Positions 54,083 through 63,186 of a stretch of DNA of 64,000 bases are shown piece after piece (the first letter of the stretch is position 1; each line of letters begins with the position of its first letter). The notes under the pieces are model-generated. The model ran no database searches and was not told the origin of the DNA. It saw nothing but the letters and a program-made list of their open reading frames with translations. This DNA comes from CAVTND01 sp963735955. Its GTDB lineage: Bacteria; Pseudomonadota; Gammaproteobacteria; Burkholderiales; Burkholderiaceae_F. Location of the stretch: positions 186,001 to 250,000 of the forward strand of contig CAVTND010000002.1 of NCBI GenBank assembly GCA_963735955.1. The letters are read 5' to 3'. A program made the position numbers and the translations under genes.

Positions 54083-56716
54083 ATGATGCAGGAAAAGTAT
54101 CAACCGCAGGAGGTCGAGGCGGCGGCCCAGGCCCATTGGCAGGCCGGCCATGCCTATCGTGCGGTCGAGCACGCAATTGACGTCGGCGGCAAGCCGAAAC
54201 CGAAGTTTTACGTCTGTTCGATGCTGCCCTACCCCAGCGGCAGGCTGCACATGGGCCATGTGCGCAACTACACCCTGAACGATGTCCTGTATCGCATTCT
54301 CCGGATGCGCGGATTCAACGTGATGACGCCAATGGGCTGGGACGCCTTTGGCCTGCCGGCCGAAAACGCGGCGATTGAAAGGAAAGTGGCGCCGGCCGAA
54401 TGGACCTACGCCAACATCGCCGATATGAAAGCGCAGATGGAACCGCTCGGGTTCGCGTTCGACTGGTCGCGCGAAGTTACCACCTGCAGCCCCGACTACT
54501 ACCGCTGGAACCAGTGGATGTTCCTGCAGATGCTGAAAGCGGGCATCGCCTACCGCAAGACCCAGGTCGTCAACTGGGACCCGGTCGACAACACAGTGCT
54601 CGCCAATGAACAGGTCGTCGACGGGCGCGGTTGGCGGTCCAACGCCGTAATCGAGAAGCGCGAGATCCCCGGCTACTACCTCGCGATCACCAAGTACGCG
54701 GAGGAACTGCTCGCCGATCAGCAGCAGCTTGATGGCTGGCCGCCGCAGGTGCGCGCGATGCAGGAAAACTGGATCGGCAAGAGCGTCGGTGTCAATTTCG
54801 GCTTCCCATACGATATCGACGGGCAGCAGCAGCTGTTGCGCGTGTTCACAACCCGCGCCGACACGATCATGGGCGTCACCTTCATGGCGATCGCGGCCGA
54901 GCATCCGCTCGCGGCGCGCCTCGCGCAGGGCAAGCCTCAGCTTGCAGCCTTCATCGCCGAGTGCAAGGCGGGTGCAACCGGCGAGGCTGAGCTCGCAACC
55001 ATGGAAAAAAAGGGCGTGGCGACCGGCTTCACAGTGACGCATCCGCTGAGTGGCGAACCGGTGCCGGTCTGGATCGGCAACTACGTACTGATGGGCTATG
55101 GCGAGGGCGCGGTCATGGGCGTGCCGGCGCACGACGAGCGCGATTTCGCATTCGCGAAGAAGTACGGGCTGCCGATCCAGCAGGTGATCTCGGTCGATGG
55201 CGAGAGATTCTCGACTTCAGCTTGGCAGGACTGGTATGCCGACAAGCAGCGCGGCGTTTGCGTTCATTCCGGCAGGTACGACGGGCTGGCGTATGACGCG
55301 GCAACTGATGCCATTGCCGCGGATCTCAAGTCAAAGGGTCTCGGTGACAAGCAGGTTCAGTACCGCTTGCGCGACTGGGGCATCTCACGTCAGCGTTACT
55401 GGGGCACACCGATCCCGATCATTCACTGCCCGAGCTGCGGCCCGGTGCCGGTACCCGAACAGGATCTGCCGGTGGTGCTGCCCGAAGGGCTGATTCCCGA
55501 CGGCAGCGGCAATCCGCTCAACAAGTACGAGCCGTTTCTCAAGTGCAGCTGTCCCAGCTGCGGCAAGCCGGCGCGGCGCGAGACCGACACGATGGACACC
55601 TTCGTCGACTCGGCCTGGTACTACATGCGCTATTGCTCGCCGGACTGCAACACAGCGATGGTCGATGCGCGCAACGACTACTGGATGCCGATGGACCAGT
55701 ACATCGGCGGCATCGAGCATGCAGTGCTGCATCTGCTGTATGCACGTTTCTGGACCAAGGTCATGCGTGACTTCGGCCTGGTCAAGATCGACGAGCCCTT
55801 CAAGCGCCTGTTCACGCAGGGCATGCTGACTTACGACTGCTATTACCGCGACGTCGAGGATGGCAAGAAGCGCTGGTTTTACCCCAGTGAGATCGAGATT
55901 GAACACGATGACCGCGGACGCCCACTTAGGGTGACGGCGAAAGAGGATGGCGCTCCCGTGATCCATGGCGGCATCGAGAAAATGAGCAAGAGCAAGAACA
56001 ACGTTGTCGAGCCCAGGGACATCATTGCGCGCTTCGGCGCCGACACCGCGCGTGCCTTCGTCATGTTTGCCGGGCCGCCGGACCAGAGCGCGGCCTGGTC
56101 GAATTCCGGCGCCGAGGGCACCTATCGCTTTCTGCGACGTCTCTGGACCATAAGTGCCGAACGCCGCGCATTGATCGCCGGTGCCGATGGACTGGATGCC
56201 ACAACATTGGCACCGAATCAGAAAGCACTGAGGCGGGAGATTCACGCCAATCTGAAGCAGGCCGACTTCGACTACGCGCGCATGCAGTACAACACGGTGG
56301 TCTCGGCTGCCATGAAAATGCTGAATGCGATCGAGGACGCCGGATTGGGGACCGTCCCGGGCGATGCCGGCGTGCTGCGGGAATCCTTCGGCATCCTGTT
56401 GCGGGTGCTCTACCCGATCGCGCCCCATATCGCCCACGCACTTTGGACCGAGCTGGGGTTTGTGGCCTCGCTCGGTCAGATCATCGATGCGCCCTGGCCG
56501 CAGACCGACGCCACCGCCTTGGAGCAGGATGAAATCGAGCTCGCGGTGCAGGTCAACGGCAAGATACGGGGAACGATCCGGGTACCGGCACACGCCGAGG
56601 ACGCAGTGATCACTGCCACCGCATTGGCCGATGCCAACGTGATGAAGTTCGTCGACGGCCGGCCGCTCAAGTTCACGAAAGTCGTACGGCCCAGGCTGGT
56701 CACGATTGCGGTCTGA
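54083..56716 (+). CDS. leuS: Leucyl-tRNA synthetase
   Basis: LeuS charges tRNA-Leu and edits mischarged products. The 877-residue class I enzyme has the HIGH-type motif in MLPYPSGRLHMGHVRNYTL (about residues 46-64). The CP1 editing domain has TTRADTIMGVTFMAIAAEHP and GYGEGAVMGVPAHDERDFAF. LIPDGSGNPLNKYEPFLKCS and TMDTFVDSAWYYMRYCSPDC follow, and the KMSKS loop is in GGIEKMSKSKNNVVEPRDII. The C-terminal domain ends VRPRLVTIAV. Start is ATG 54083 or 54086 (MMQEKYQP). The stop overlaps the lptE start as TGATG, so leuS-lptE-holA form one unit. Confidence 0.97.
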   Translation: MMQEKYQPQEVEAAAQAHWQAGHAYRAVEHAIDVGGKPKPKFYVCSMLPYPSGRLHMGHVRNYTLNDVLYRILRMRGFNVMTPMGWDAFGLPAENAAIERKVAPAEWTYANIADMKAQMEPLGFAFDWSREVTTCSPDYYRWNQWMFLQMLKAGIAYRKTQVVNWDPVDNTVLANEQVVDGRGWRSNAVIEKREIPGYYLAITKYAEELLADQQQLDGWPPQVRAMQENWIGKSVGVNFGFPYDIDGQQQLLRVFTTRADTIMGVTFMAIAAEHPLAARLAQGKPQLAAFIAECKAGATGEAELATMEKKGVATGFTVTHPLSGEPVPVWIGNYVLMGYGEGAVMGVPAHDERDFAFAKKYGLPIQQVISVDGERFSTSAWQDWYADKQRGVCVHSGRYDGLAYDAATDAIAADLKSKGLGDKQVQYRLRDWGISRQRYWGTPIPIIHCPSCGPVPVPEQDLPVVLPEGLIPDGSGNPLNKYEPFLKCSCPSCGKPARRETDTMDTFVDSAWYYMRYCSPDCNTAMVDARNDYWMPMDQYIGGIEHAVLHLLYARFWTKVMRDFGLVKIDEPFKRLFTQGMLTYDCYYRDVEDGKKRWFYPSEIEIEHDDRGRPLRVTAKEDGAPVIHGGIEKMSKSKNNVVEPRDIIARFGADTARAFVMFAGPPDQSAAWSNSGAEGTYRFLRRLWTISAERRALIAGADGLDATTLAPNQKALRREIHANLKQADFDYARMQYNTVVSAAMKMLNAIEDAGLGTVPGDAGVLRESFGILLRVLYPIAPHIAHALWTELGFVASLGQIIDAPWPQTDATALEQDEIELAVQVNGKIRGTIRVPAHAEDAVITATALADANVMKFVDGRPLKFTKVVRPRLVTIAV

Positions 56717-57207
56717 TGCGGCGAACCCTGCTCGCTGCCGCGCTCATGCTGCCGCTCGCCGGTTGCGGCTTCAAGCTGCGCGGTGCGCAGACCCTTCCGA
56801 TTGAGTCGATCTACCTCGCCCTGCCGGTCAACTCCGCCGTTGGCGCCGAGATGACTCGCCTGCTCCGGTCTTCAACCAATGCACGCGTAGTGACCGAGCG
56901 CAAGGATGCACAAGCCGTGTTCGAGTTGTTGAGCGAAAACCGCGAGCGCGAAGTCGTGGCGATCAACTCCCAGGGAGCGGCAAGTGAATTCCAGATCCGG
57001 CTGCGTGCCCGCTTTCGGGTGCTGGATGCGCGCGGCGTGGAATTGATCCCGCCGACCGACCTGCTCGCGCGCCGCGACATCTCGTTCAACGAGACGGACC
57101 TGCTCGCGAAGCAGTCGGAGGAATCCCTGCTGTATCGCGACATGCAGAGTGATCTGGTGCGCCAGATGGTCAACCGCCTGCAGGGCATCAAGCTCGAGCC
57201 CGCCTAG
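56716..57207 (+). CDS. lptE: LPS-assembly lipoprotein LptE
   Basis: LptE is the outer-membrane lipoprotein that plugs LptD in LPS export. The 163-residue precursor has the signal MRRTLLAAALMLPLAGCGFK with the lipobox cysteine C17 and the family's CGFKLRGAQTLP start. The rest fits LptE: IYLALPVNSAVGAEMTRLLR, VVAINSQGAASEFQIRLRAR, SFNETDLLAKQSEESLLYRD and a C-terminal QMVNRLQGIKLEPA. It overlaps leuS by 1 bp and holA starts 2 nt after its stop, the standard leuS-lptE-holA order. The protein is small but complete. Confidence 0.94.
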   Translation: MRRTLLAAALMLPLAGCGFKLRGAQTLPIESIYLALPVNSAVGAEMTRLLRSSTNARVVTERKDAQAVFELLSENREREVVAINSQGAASEFQIRLRARFRVLDARGVELIPPTDLLARRDISFNETDLLAKQSEESLLYRDMQSDLVRQMVNRLQGIKLEPA

Positions 57208-57208
57208 C

Positions 57209-58246
57209 ATGAAAGTCAGCGCAGACGGCCTCGGGGCTTTGCTGGTGCGCGCCGAGCGCGACCAGAAGCTCGCATCCGTGTTTCTGGTCACCGGCGATGA
57301 GAGCCTGCTGTCGCTCGAGGCACAGGATGCAATCCGTGCCACGGCACGCCGCATGGGATTCACGGAGCGTGAGGTCCTGCAGGCCGACGCGCGCTTCGAC
57401 TGGTCGCGCCTGGCTGAGACGGCGCAAGCCCAGTCGCTGTTTTCCGAGCGCCGGATCGTCGAGCTGCGCCTGCCGACCGGCAAGCCGGGCGTGGCGGGCG
57501 CCGCAGCGCTCGAAGCGCATGCCGCGCGGACTCATGCCGATCTGCTGACGATCGTGGCCCTGCCGCGACTCGACCGGCGCGCGCGTGAAGCACGCTGGGT
57601 GGCGGCACTTGAGGGCACCGGCGTGCTGGTTGATATCGAAAGCATTGAACGTGGCCGACTGCCGGCGTGGATCGCACAGCGGCTCGGTCGACAGCAGCAG
57701 AAGGCGCCGGCGGAGGCGCTGGACTTCATCGCAGATCGGGTCGAAGGCAACCTGCTGGCCGCACACCAGGAGATCTGCAAACTCGGCCTGCTGTATCCGG
57801 CCGGCAGCCTCAGCCTTCAGCAGGTGCATGATGCGGTGCTCAATGTCGCCCGCTACGACGTTTTTCAGTTGCCGGTCGCCATGCTGGGCGGAGATGCATC
57901 GCGCATCGAAAAGACCCTGTCGGGCTTGCGTGCGGAGGGCGAAGCGATTCCGCTCGTGCTCTGGGCCATGGTCGAAGAACTGCGCATGCTGCTGCGGGTG
58001 CGGGCTCAGTTTGATGCCGGACGTCCGTTTCCTGCCGTGGCGCGCGACAATCGCCTCTGGGGCCCGCGCGAGAAGCTGGTTGAGCGGCTTCTGCCAAAAC
58101 TTGACGTGCGACGGCTCACGCGCGCGCTGGCGCGCGGGGCCGAGATTGATCGGCTCGCAAAAGGCCTGCGGCCCACAACGGCGGACAGCGACCCTTGGCT
58201 AGAATTGGCTGATCTCGCCCTGTCGGTAGCGCGGATTTCGCACTGA
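57209..58246 (+). CDS. holA: DNA polymerase III subunit delta
   Basis: HolA (delta) opens the beta clamp as part of the clamp loader. The 345-residue protein shows the delta pattern: VFLVTGDESLLSLEAQDAIR, FTEREVLQADARFDWSRLAE, ERRIVELRLPTGKPG, and WIAQRLGRQQQKAPAEALDF. GNLLAAHQEICKLGLLYPAG and the domain III region ALWAMVEELRMLLRVRAQFD (here VLWAMVEELRMLLRVRA) follow. The N-terminal LF-type hydrophobic residues contact the clamp. ATG 57209 is preferred; the frame runs back to 57149 inside lptE without similarity. It ends 45 bp before proA. Confidence 0.95.
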   Translation: MKVSADGLGALLVRAERDQKLASVFLVTGDESLLSLEAQDAIRATARRMGFTEREVLQADARFDWSRLAETAQAQSLFSERRIVELRLPTGKPGVAGAAALEAHAARTHADLLTIVALPRLDRRAREARWVAALEGTGVLVDIESIERGRLPAWIAQRLGRQQQKAPAEALDFIADRVEGNLLAAHQEICKLGLLYPAGSLSLQQVHDAVLNVARYDVFQLPVAMLGGDASRIEKTLSGLRAEGEAIPLVLWAMVEELRMLLRVRAQFDAGRPFPAVARDNRLWGPREKLVERLLPKLDVRRLTRALARGAEIDRLAKGLRPTTADSDPWLELADLALSVARISH

Positions 58247-58291
58247 TCCGGCACTGAAACACCCCGACAACCTGCGGCCTGAACCTGTTCC

Positions 58292-59612
58292 ATGAACGCC
58301 CCGCTTGCCGTGCCCACCCATGCTGCTGCTGGCGAATCCAGCGCAGACCTGCGCGCCTATGTCGAGCGGCTTGCGCGCTCCGCGCGAGCGGTCGCGGGCC
58401 TGATGGCTGCAGCTAGCACACGGGCACGCAATGCGGCCCTGACCGAGCTTGCCAGCCGGGTACGCCATCAACCGTCATGCAATCGACGCGGCTAACGCGC
58501 TTGATCTGGAGCGCGCACGCGCCAACCGACTTGAGCCGGCCCTGCTTGATCGCCTGCGCCTGGATGAGGGCGCGATCGAACTGATGGCGGCCGGCGTCGA
58601 ACAGGTCGTGCAACTGCCCGACCCGATCGGAGCCATCACCGATCTGCGCCCGCAGGAGAGCGGCATCAAGGTCGGCCGCATGCGCGTTCCTCTGGGCGTC
58701 ATCGGCATCATCTACGAGAGTCGGCCCAACGTAACGATCGACGCTGCCGCGCTCTGCATCAAGAGCGGCAACGCCGCGATCCTGCGGGGCGGCTCCGAGG
58801 CGATCGAGTGCAATCGCCTGCTGGCGCGCCTGATTTCCGAGGCGCTCGCTGCGGCCGGACTGCCGCCGGCGGCGGTACAACTAGTCGAAACCACCGATCG
58901 CGACGCCGTTGGCCTGCTGGCCAGCCTCCCGGAGTACATCGACATCATCGTGCCGCGCGGTGGCCGCAGCCTGATCGAGCGGCTGATGCGCGAGAGCAAG
59001 GTGCCGATGATTAAACACCTTGACGGCGTGTGCCACGTGTATGTTGACGGCGCGGCGGATCTCGACATGGCAGTTCGCATCGCCGACAACGCCAAGACTC
59101 AGCGCTACGGCACGTGCAACACGATGGAGACCCTGCTCGTCGCGCAGGCGATCGCTCCCCGGCTGTTGCCGCGCCTCGGCCGCACACTCGTCGACAAGCA
59201 GGTCGAACTGCGCGGCTGCGCACAGACCCGTGCCCTGCTGGCGACGCACGGCATTGCCTGCCTTCCCGCAACGGAGGCCGACTGGCGCGCCGAGTACCTG
59301 GCTCCGATACTTGCAATTGCGATTGTCGCGGACCTCGACGCGGCGATTGCGCACATCAATACCTACGGCAGCCGGCACACCGATGCGATCGTGACGGGTG
59401 ACCATGCGGCAGCGATGCGTTTTCTGCGCGAGGTGGATTCGGCCTCGGTGATGGTCAACGCTTCGACGCGCTTCGCCGACGGCTACGAGTACGGGCTCGG
59501 CGCCGAGATCGGCATCAGCAACGACAAGTTGCATGCACGAGGACCCGTCGGCCTCGAAGGCCTGACTTCGCTCAAGTACGTCGTATTCGGCAATGGCGAG
59601 ATCCGCGCCTGA
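58292..59612 (+). CDS. proA: Glutamate-5-semialdehyde dehydrogenase, frameshifted
   Basis: ProA reduces gamma-glutamyl phosphate to glutamate semialdehyde in proline synthesis. The first frame gives about 60 residues (SADLRAYVERLARSARAVAG to LTELASRVRH). It ends at TAA-type stop codon TAA 58493-58495. From about 58480 another frame continues with IDAANALDLERARANRLEPA and is intact to 59612. It contains GVIGIIYESRPNVTIDAAAL, RGGSEAIECNR, VPRGGRSLIERLMRESKVPM and KHLDGVCHVYVDGAADLDMA. The catalytic cysteine lies in AKTQRYGTCNTMETLLVAQA. Removing one A near 58480 (AA) gives a 439-residue protein. As for the other housekeeping genes here, a sequence error is the likely cause. Confidence 0.93.
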
Positions 59613-59647
59613 GGCCGGCTCATCAGCACCGCGATGAGCGCGTATAA

Positions 59648-60073
59648 ATGAGTGCATACCACTGGATCAAGACCCTGCACCTGGTCTTTGTGATTAGCTG
59701 GTTTGCCGGACTCTTTTACCTGCCGCGAATCTTCGTCAACCTGGCGGCCGTTGACGACGCTGCAACGCGCGAGCGCCTGCTGTTGATGGCACGCAAGTTG
59801 CTGAAGTTCATGACCGTCATCGCCGTGCTCGCACTGGTCTTCGGCATGTGGCTCTGGGGCGCTTATGGGGTCGGCAAGCAGGCCGGCTGGATGCACGCCA
59901 AGATAGTGCTGGTGCTGATCCTGGCCTCGTATCACGCCTACTGCGCGCACCTGTATCTGCGGTTTGCGGACGGCCGCAATTCCCGTTCGCACGTCTGGTT
60001 TCGCTGGTTCAACGAAATTCCCGTGCTGCTGCTGGTCGCGATCGTCGCTCTGGCAGTCGGCAAACCTTTCTGA
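59648..60073 (+). CDS. hemJ: HemJ/CopD-like membrane protein
   Basis: This 141-residue inner-membrane protein has four helices. YHWIKTLHLVFVISWFAGLF contains the conserved histidine of the first helix. FYLPRIFVNLAA, then MARKLLKFMTVIAVLALVFG, a lysine in GWMHAKIVLVLILASYHAYC, and the C-terminal RWFNEIPVLLLVAIVALAVG-KPF follow. This is the HemJ-type protoporphyrinogen oxidase pattern (WxxxxH, AGLFYLPRLFV, NExP, KPF). Many databases would call it CopD family, as the two share a fold. HemJ would convert protoporphyrinogen IX to protoporphyrin IX. No other haem gene is adjacent, so the assignment rests on motifs. Confidence 0.72.
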   Translation: MSAYHWIKTLHLVFVISWFAGLFYLPRIFVNLAAVDDAATRERLLLMARKLLKFMTVIAVLALVFGMWLWGAYGVGKQAGWMHAKIVLVLILASYHAYCAHLYLRFADGRNSRSHVWFRWFNEIPVLLLVAIVALAVGKPF

Positions 60074-60088
60074 TTCCGAGAATCGTCC

Positions 60089-60697
60089 ATGCGCAAGCTC
60101 GTCGACTACTACATGACTCCGGTGTCACCCTTCACATACATGGGTCATACGAGGCTGAGGGAAATCTGCGCGCGTCACGGTGCACAGATCCAGCTTCGTG
60201 TCATGGACCTCGGCAAGGTTTTTCCGGTCTCGGGGGGCTTGCCGCTGAAAGACCGCCCGGCGCAGCGCCGCGCCTACCGGATGATGGAACTCAAACGCTG
60301 GCGCGCGCATCTTGACTTGCCACTGACACTTGAGCCGAAGTTCTTTCCGGTCTCGGCCGAGCCCGCTGCAACGGCGATCCTCGCCACGCTCGAACGCCAA
60401 GGATCCGAGGCCGCGCTCGACGTCGCTGGTGACTGCCTGCGGGCGATCTGGGCCGAGGATCGTGATATTTCCAACCGCGCCACGCTGAACGAAATCCTGG
60501 CGCAACGCGGACTCGACGCAGAGGCGCTGCTTGCCCATGCAGGTTCGGCCGAAGTCGCGGCGCGCTACATCCAGCATTCACAAGAGGCGATCGCGCGCGG
60601 CGTGTTCGGCGCGCCCACTTATGCCTATCAGGACGAGCTCTTCTGGGGCCAGGATCGGCTCGACTTTCTCGATCGTGCACTCGCGGCCTCTGCTTGA
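60089..60697 (+). CDS. 2-hydroxychromene-2-carboxylate isomerase/DsbA-like thioredoxin-fold protein
   Basis: This 202-residue protein is a DsbA-fold, kappa-GST-like enzyme. It opens KLVDYYMTPVSPFTYMGHTR, in which serine replaces the usual CxxC, as in 2-hydroxychromene-2-carboxylate isomerases. The rest fits: MDLGKVFPVSGGLPLKDRPA, RAYRMMELKRWRAHLDLPLT, and AIARGVFGAPTYAYQDELFW with FWGQDRLDFLDRAL at the end. These enzymes use glutathione in naphthalene breakdown, but homologues are common without that pathway, and no naphthalene genes are present. The real substrate is unknown. It starts 15 bp after the hemJ-like gene and ends 18 bp before the methyltransferase start. Confidence 0.87.
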   Translation: MRKLVDYYMTPVSPFTYMGHTRLREICARHGAQIQLRVMDLGKVFPVSGGLPLKDRPAQRRAYRMMELKRWRAHLDLPLTLEPKFFPVSAEPAATAILATLERQGSEAALDVAGDCLRAIWAEDRDISNRATLNEILAQRGLDAEALLAHAGSAEVAARYIQHSQEAIARGVFGAPTYAYQDELFWGQDRLDFLDRALAASA

Positions 60698-60715
60698 TCC
60701 GGCTTGCCGCGCCGG

Positions 60716-61897
60716 ATGACTGCCCGCACGCACGAATTCTTTGCGATCTGCCCACGCGGCCTCGAGGCGGTGCTTGCAGGAGAACTAACGGCGGTCGGTG
60801 GCGCCGCCGTGAAGGAAGACAGCGGCGGAGTGGCATTCAGTGGAGCGCTTGCCTGTGCCTATGCTGCCAATCTGCATTCGCGCATTGCCAGCCGGATCCT
60901 GCTGAAGGTCGGCCGACGCGGTTACCTCAACGAACAGCACCTGTACGACGCTACGCAGGAAGTGCGCTGGCAGGATCTGCTCGGCGCCGATCAGACGCTG
61001 CGGGTCGATGTGACAGCTACCCGGTCGCCCTTGCGTAGTCTCGAGTTTGCAATGCTGCGGATCAAGGACGGCATCGTCGACCGCCTGCGCGAGCGCACCG
61101 GGGCGCGGCCTTCGATCGATCGCCAGCGCCCCGACGTGCGGGTGTTCGCCCACCTCGACGCCAGCACCGTAACGCTCTATCTGGATCTGACGGGCGAGGC
61201 GCTGTTCAAGCGTGGCTGGCGCGCTGACAAGGGTGAGGCGCCGCTCAAGGAAAACCTGGCTGCAGGCTTGCTCGCGCTGGCCGGATGGACGCCAGCCACC
61301 CCCCTGTTCGATCCTTTCTGCGGCAGCGGGACGATCGTCATCGAAGCCGCGACCATCGCCGCGCGCCGTGCGCCCGGCCTCGGACGCAGCTTTGCGTTTG
61401 AACGCCTCGGCAATTTCGAGCAGGCCGGTTGGAAACGCCTGCGCGAGCGCGCCCAGGCTGCGATCGACGACTCCGCGGTCGCCTTGATCGTTGGTAGCGA
61501 CATATCGACGCGGGTCGTCGCGCAGGCCGAGGCCAACGCCCGTCTTGCAGGCCTGGAGGCCTGGCTTGCCGATCGCCGCTTGCGCCTGGCCGCCGGCGAT
61601 GCACGAACCGCGACACCGCCCGCGCCCAGCGGCGCCATCATCGCCAATCCGCCGTACGGCGAGCAAAGCGCACCGCGTTCGGCGAGCGTGCCGACAATGA
61701 TGGGCGAAATCGGCGATCGCCTGAAGCAGGAATTCGCGGGCTGGGAAGCGTGGTTTCTGACATCGGACCGGGAATTGCCGCGCCAGATGCGCCTGCAGGA
61801 AACCCGCAAACCTGTGCTGTACAACGGCGCACTCGAATGCCGGTTCTTCCGATTTCAGTTGGTCGCTGGCGGCTACCGACCGCGCGCCGGCAATTAG
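60716..61897 (+). CDS. rlmL: THUMP-domain 23S rRNA m2G methyltransferase (RlmL N-terminal-like)
   Basis: This SAM-dependent methyltransferase of 393 residues has a THUMP RNA-binding domain at the N-terminus: FFAICPRGLEAVLAGELTAV, FSGALACAYAANLHSRIASR, and VRVFAHLDASTVTLYLDLTG. Its catalytic domain follows: GWRADKGEAPLKENLAAGLL, LFDPFCGSGTIVIEAATIAA (motif I) and GAIIANPPYGEQSA with the NPPY of N2-guanine methyltransferases. It matches the N-terminal (RlmL) half of E. coli RlmKL, which modifies G2445; the RlmK half is absent, as is usual outside enterics. I chose ATG 60716 (MTARTHEFFA). Enough family markers are present for a firm call, though target specificity is inferred. Confidence 0.88.
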   Translation: MTARTHEFFAICPRGLEAVLAGELTAVGGAAVKEDSGGVAFSGALACAYAANLHSRIASRILLKVGRRGYLNEQHLYDATQEVRWQDLLGADQTLRVDVTATRSPLRSLEFAMLRIKDGIVDRLRERTGARPSIDRQRPDVRVFAHLDASTVTLYLDLTGEALFKRGWRADKGEAPLKENLAAGLLALAGWTPATPLFDPFCGSGTIVIEAATIAARRAPGLGRSFAFERLGNFEQAGWKRLRERAQAAIDDSAVALIVGSDISTRVVAQAEANARLAGLEAWLADRRLRLAAGDARTATPPAPSGAIIANPPYGEQSAPRSASVPTMMGEIGDRLKQEFAGWEAWFLTSDRELPRQMRLQETRKPVLYNGALECRFFRFQLVAGGYRPRAGN

Positions 61898-62005
61898 GCA
61901 GTTCTTGCATTGAACTGCTTTAGACGCTTACTGCCGAGGCGTCCAGGAATCGCTTGACAACGGAGTCGGCAGGAAAGGGATGTGCGAAACAGAAGGGAGA
62001 CAGCG

Positions 62006-62496
62006 ATGTCCAATCAAGTGCCACGCGTTCTGAAGGCCGAGGAAATTCAAGCCCGGGCGAAACCTTCTCGCATCCCTGGAGTCCGAGCTCACAGATCAGC
62101 GGTACCATGCTCGGCCGCGCCACCGGTCTCAAGCGCACTGGTGTCAGCCTGGCCCGCGTGCCGCCGGGCAAGGAATCCTTCGTCTACCACGCTCACCAGG
62201 TCGAGGAAGAGTGGGTCTATATCCTCAGCGGCGAGGCGACGGTCGAGATCGACGGCACCGAAAATGTGCTCCGGGCGGGCGACTTCGCCGGGTTCCCGCC
62301 TTCGACCGCCCACCATCTGCGCAATACCGGGAGCGTGGATGTCGTCTATCTGATGGGCGGGGACGATCGCGAAGTCGAGATCGTGGACTTCCCGCGTCTT
62401 GGCCGCCGGATGATCCGGCGCGGCGCAACCGTGGAAATCGTTGACTTGTCCGACCTGCGGCCGTTCGTTCCATCGAGCTCACGGAAAACCGACTAG
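62006..62496 (+). CDS. Cupin domain protein, frameshifted
   Basis: This is a small beta-barrel cupin. The start ATG 62006 has GGGAG 7 nt upstream and opens MSNQVPRVLKAEEIQARA. From about 62058 another frame takes over with GETFSHPWSPSSQISGTMLG and TGVSLARVPPGKESFVYHAH. The first cupin motif is HAHQVEEEWVYILSGEATVE (H-x-H-x4-E) and the second is AGDFAGFPPSTAHHLRNTGS. It continues to the stop at 62494-62496. Adding a G to the GGG near 62055 joins the parts into a 163-residue protein. Similar sequences are annotated as cupins of unknown function or transcriptional-regulator-like cupins; no enzyme role is claimed. Its stop codon overlaps that of the convergent gpx gene. Confidence 0.83.
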
Positions 62497-62975
62497 CCAA
62501 GCGCGGCTTCGATGTCCTTTTCCAGATCGGCCGGCGTAGTGGTGGGCGCATAGCGTTCGACCACCTTGCCGTCGCGCCCGACCAGGAACTTGGTGAAATT
62601 CCACTTGATCGACTCGGAACCCAGCAGGCCTTTTTTCGCCGCCGTCATGTACTTGTACAGCGGGTGCGCGTCGGCACCGTTGACGTCGATCTTGGAAAAC
62701 AACGGGAAGGTGACGCCGAAGTTCATCTCGCAGAACTCGGCGATCTCGTCGTCTGCGCCCGGCTCCTGGGCGCCAAACTGGTTGCTCGGAAAGCCGAGCA
62801 CGACCAGTCCGCGCTTGCGGAACTTCTTGTAGAGCTCTTCCAGGCCCTTGTACTGGGGCGTGAAGCCGCACTTGCTGGCGGTGTTGACCACCAGCAGGAC
62901 CTTGCCCTGGTAGTCGGAAAGTTTGCGGGCCTTGCCGTCGATTGTGGTTGCAGAGAAATCGTAGACAGTGGTCAT
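62493..62975 (-). CDS. Glutathione peroxidase family protein
   Basis: This 160-residue thiol peroxidase of the GPx (BtuE-like) family reduces peroxides with glutathione or thioredoxin. The catalytic set is visible: C36 in VVNTASKCGFTPQYKGLEEL (Cys not Sec), glutamine in LGFPSNQFGAQEPG, and tryptophan with asparagine in IKWNFTKFLVGRDGKV. A second conserved cysteine, EFCEMNFGVTFPLFSKIDVN, is where thioredoxin-dependent members have their resolving Cys; thioredoxin dependence is therefore likely. I chose ATG 62975, with GGGAG 8 nt upstream; a GTG at 62984 adds three residues. It is convergent with the cupin gene. Confidence 0.94.
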   Translation of the reverse strand: MTTVYDFSATTIDGKARKLSDYQGKVLLVVNTASKCGFTPQYKGLEELYKKFRKRGLVVLGFPSNQFGAQEPGADDEIAEFCEMNFGVTFPLFSKIDVNGADAHPLYKYMTAAKKGLLGSESIKWNFTKFLVGRDGKVVERYAPTTTPADLEKDIEAALG

Positions 62976-63037
62976 CGTGCGCACTCCCGGGGTCGGAAGC
63001 GGAGTCTAGCTGCCGCATCGGGCGCCACGAATTTTCT

Positions 63038-63142
63038 CCCCTCCCCGAGAGGGAGGGGCCGGGGGAGGGAGGGCTCAATGCCTCGCAGAGAACATTTCGG
63101 GCTTGCCGAACCAATCACCACCCCTTGCCCCTGGGCGAGGGG
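63038..63142. repeat. Pair of GC-rich intergenic palindromes
   Basis: CCCCTCCC (63038-63045) pairs with GGGAGGGG (63051-63058), and CCCCTTGCCC (63121-63130) pairs with GGGCGAGGGG (63133-63142) with one wobble. G-rich runs (CCGGGGGAGGGAGGG and GACGGGGGAGTGGG) follow each hairpin. The pattern resembles REP-like intergenic repeats; copy number cannot be judged from one window. Confidence 0.6.
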
Positions 63143-63186
63143 ACGGGGGAGTGGGTGAGCTAGATAGGTTCGAAGAACATGTGGGC

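Noticed and set aside
53840..56593. Two long minus-strand frames over leuS
   Set aside because: leuS on the plus strand is complete with HIGH and KMSKS motifs; the antisense frames show no family pattern.
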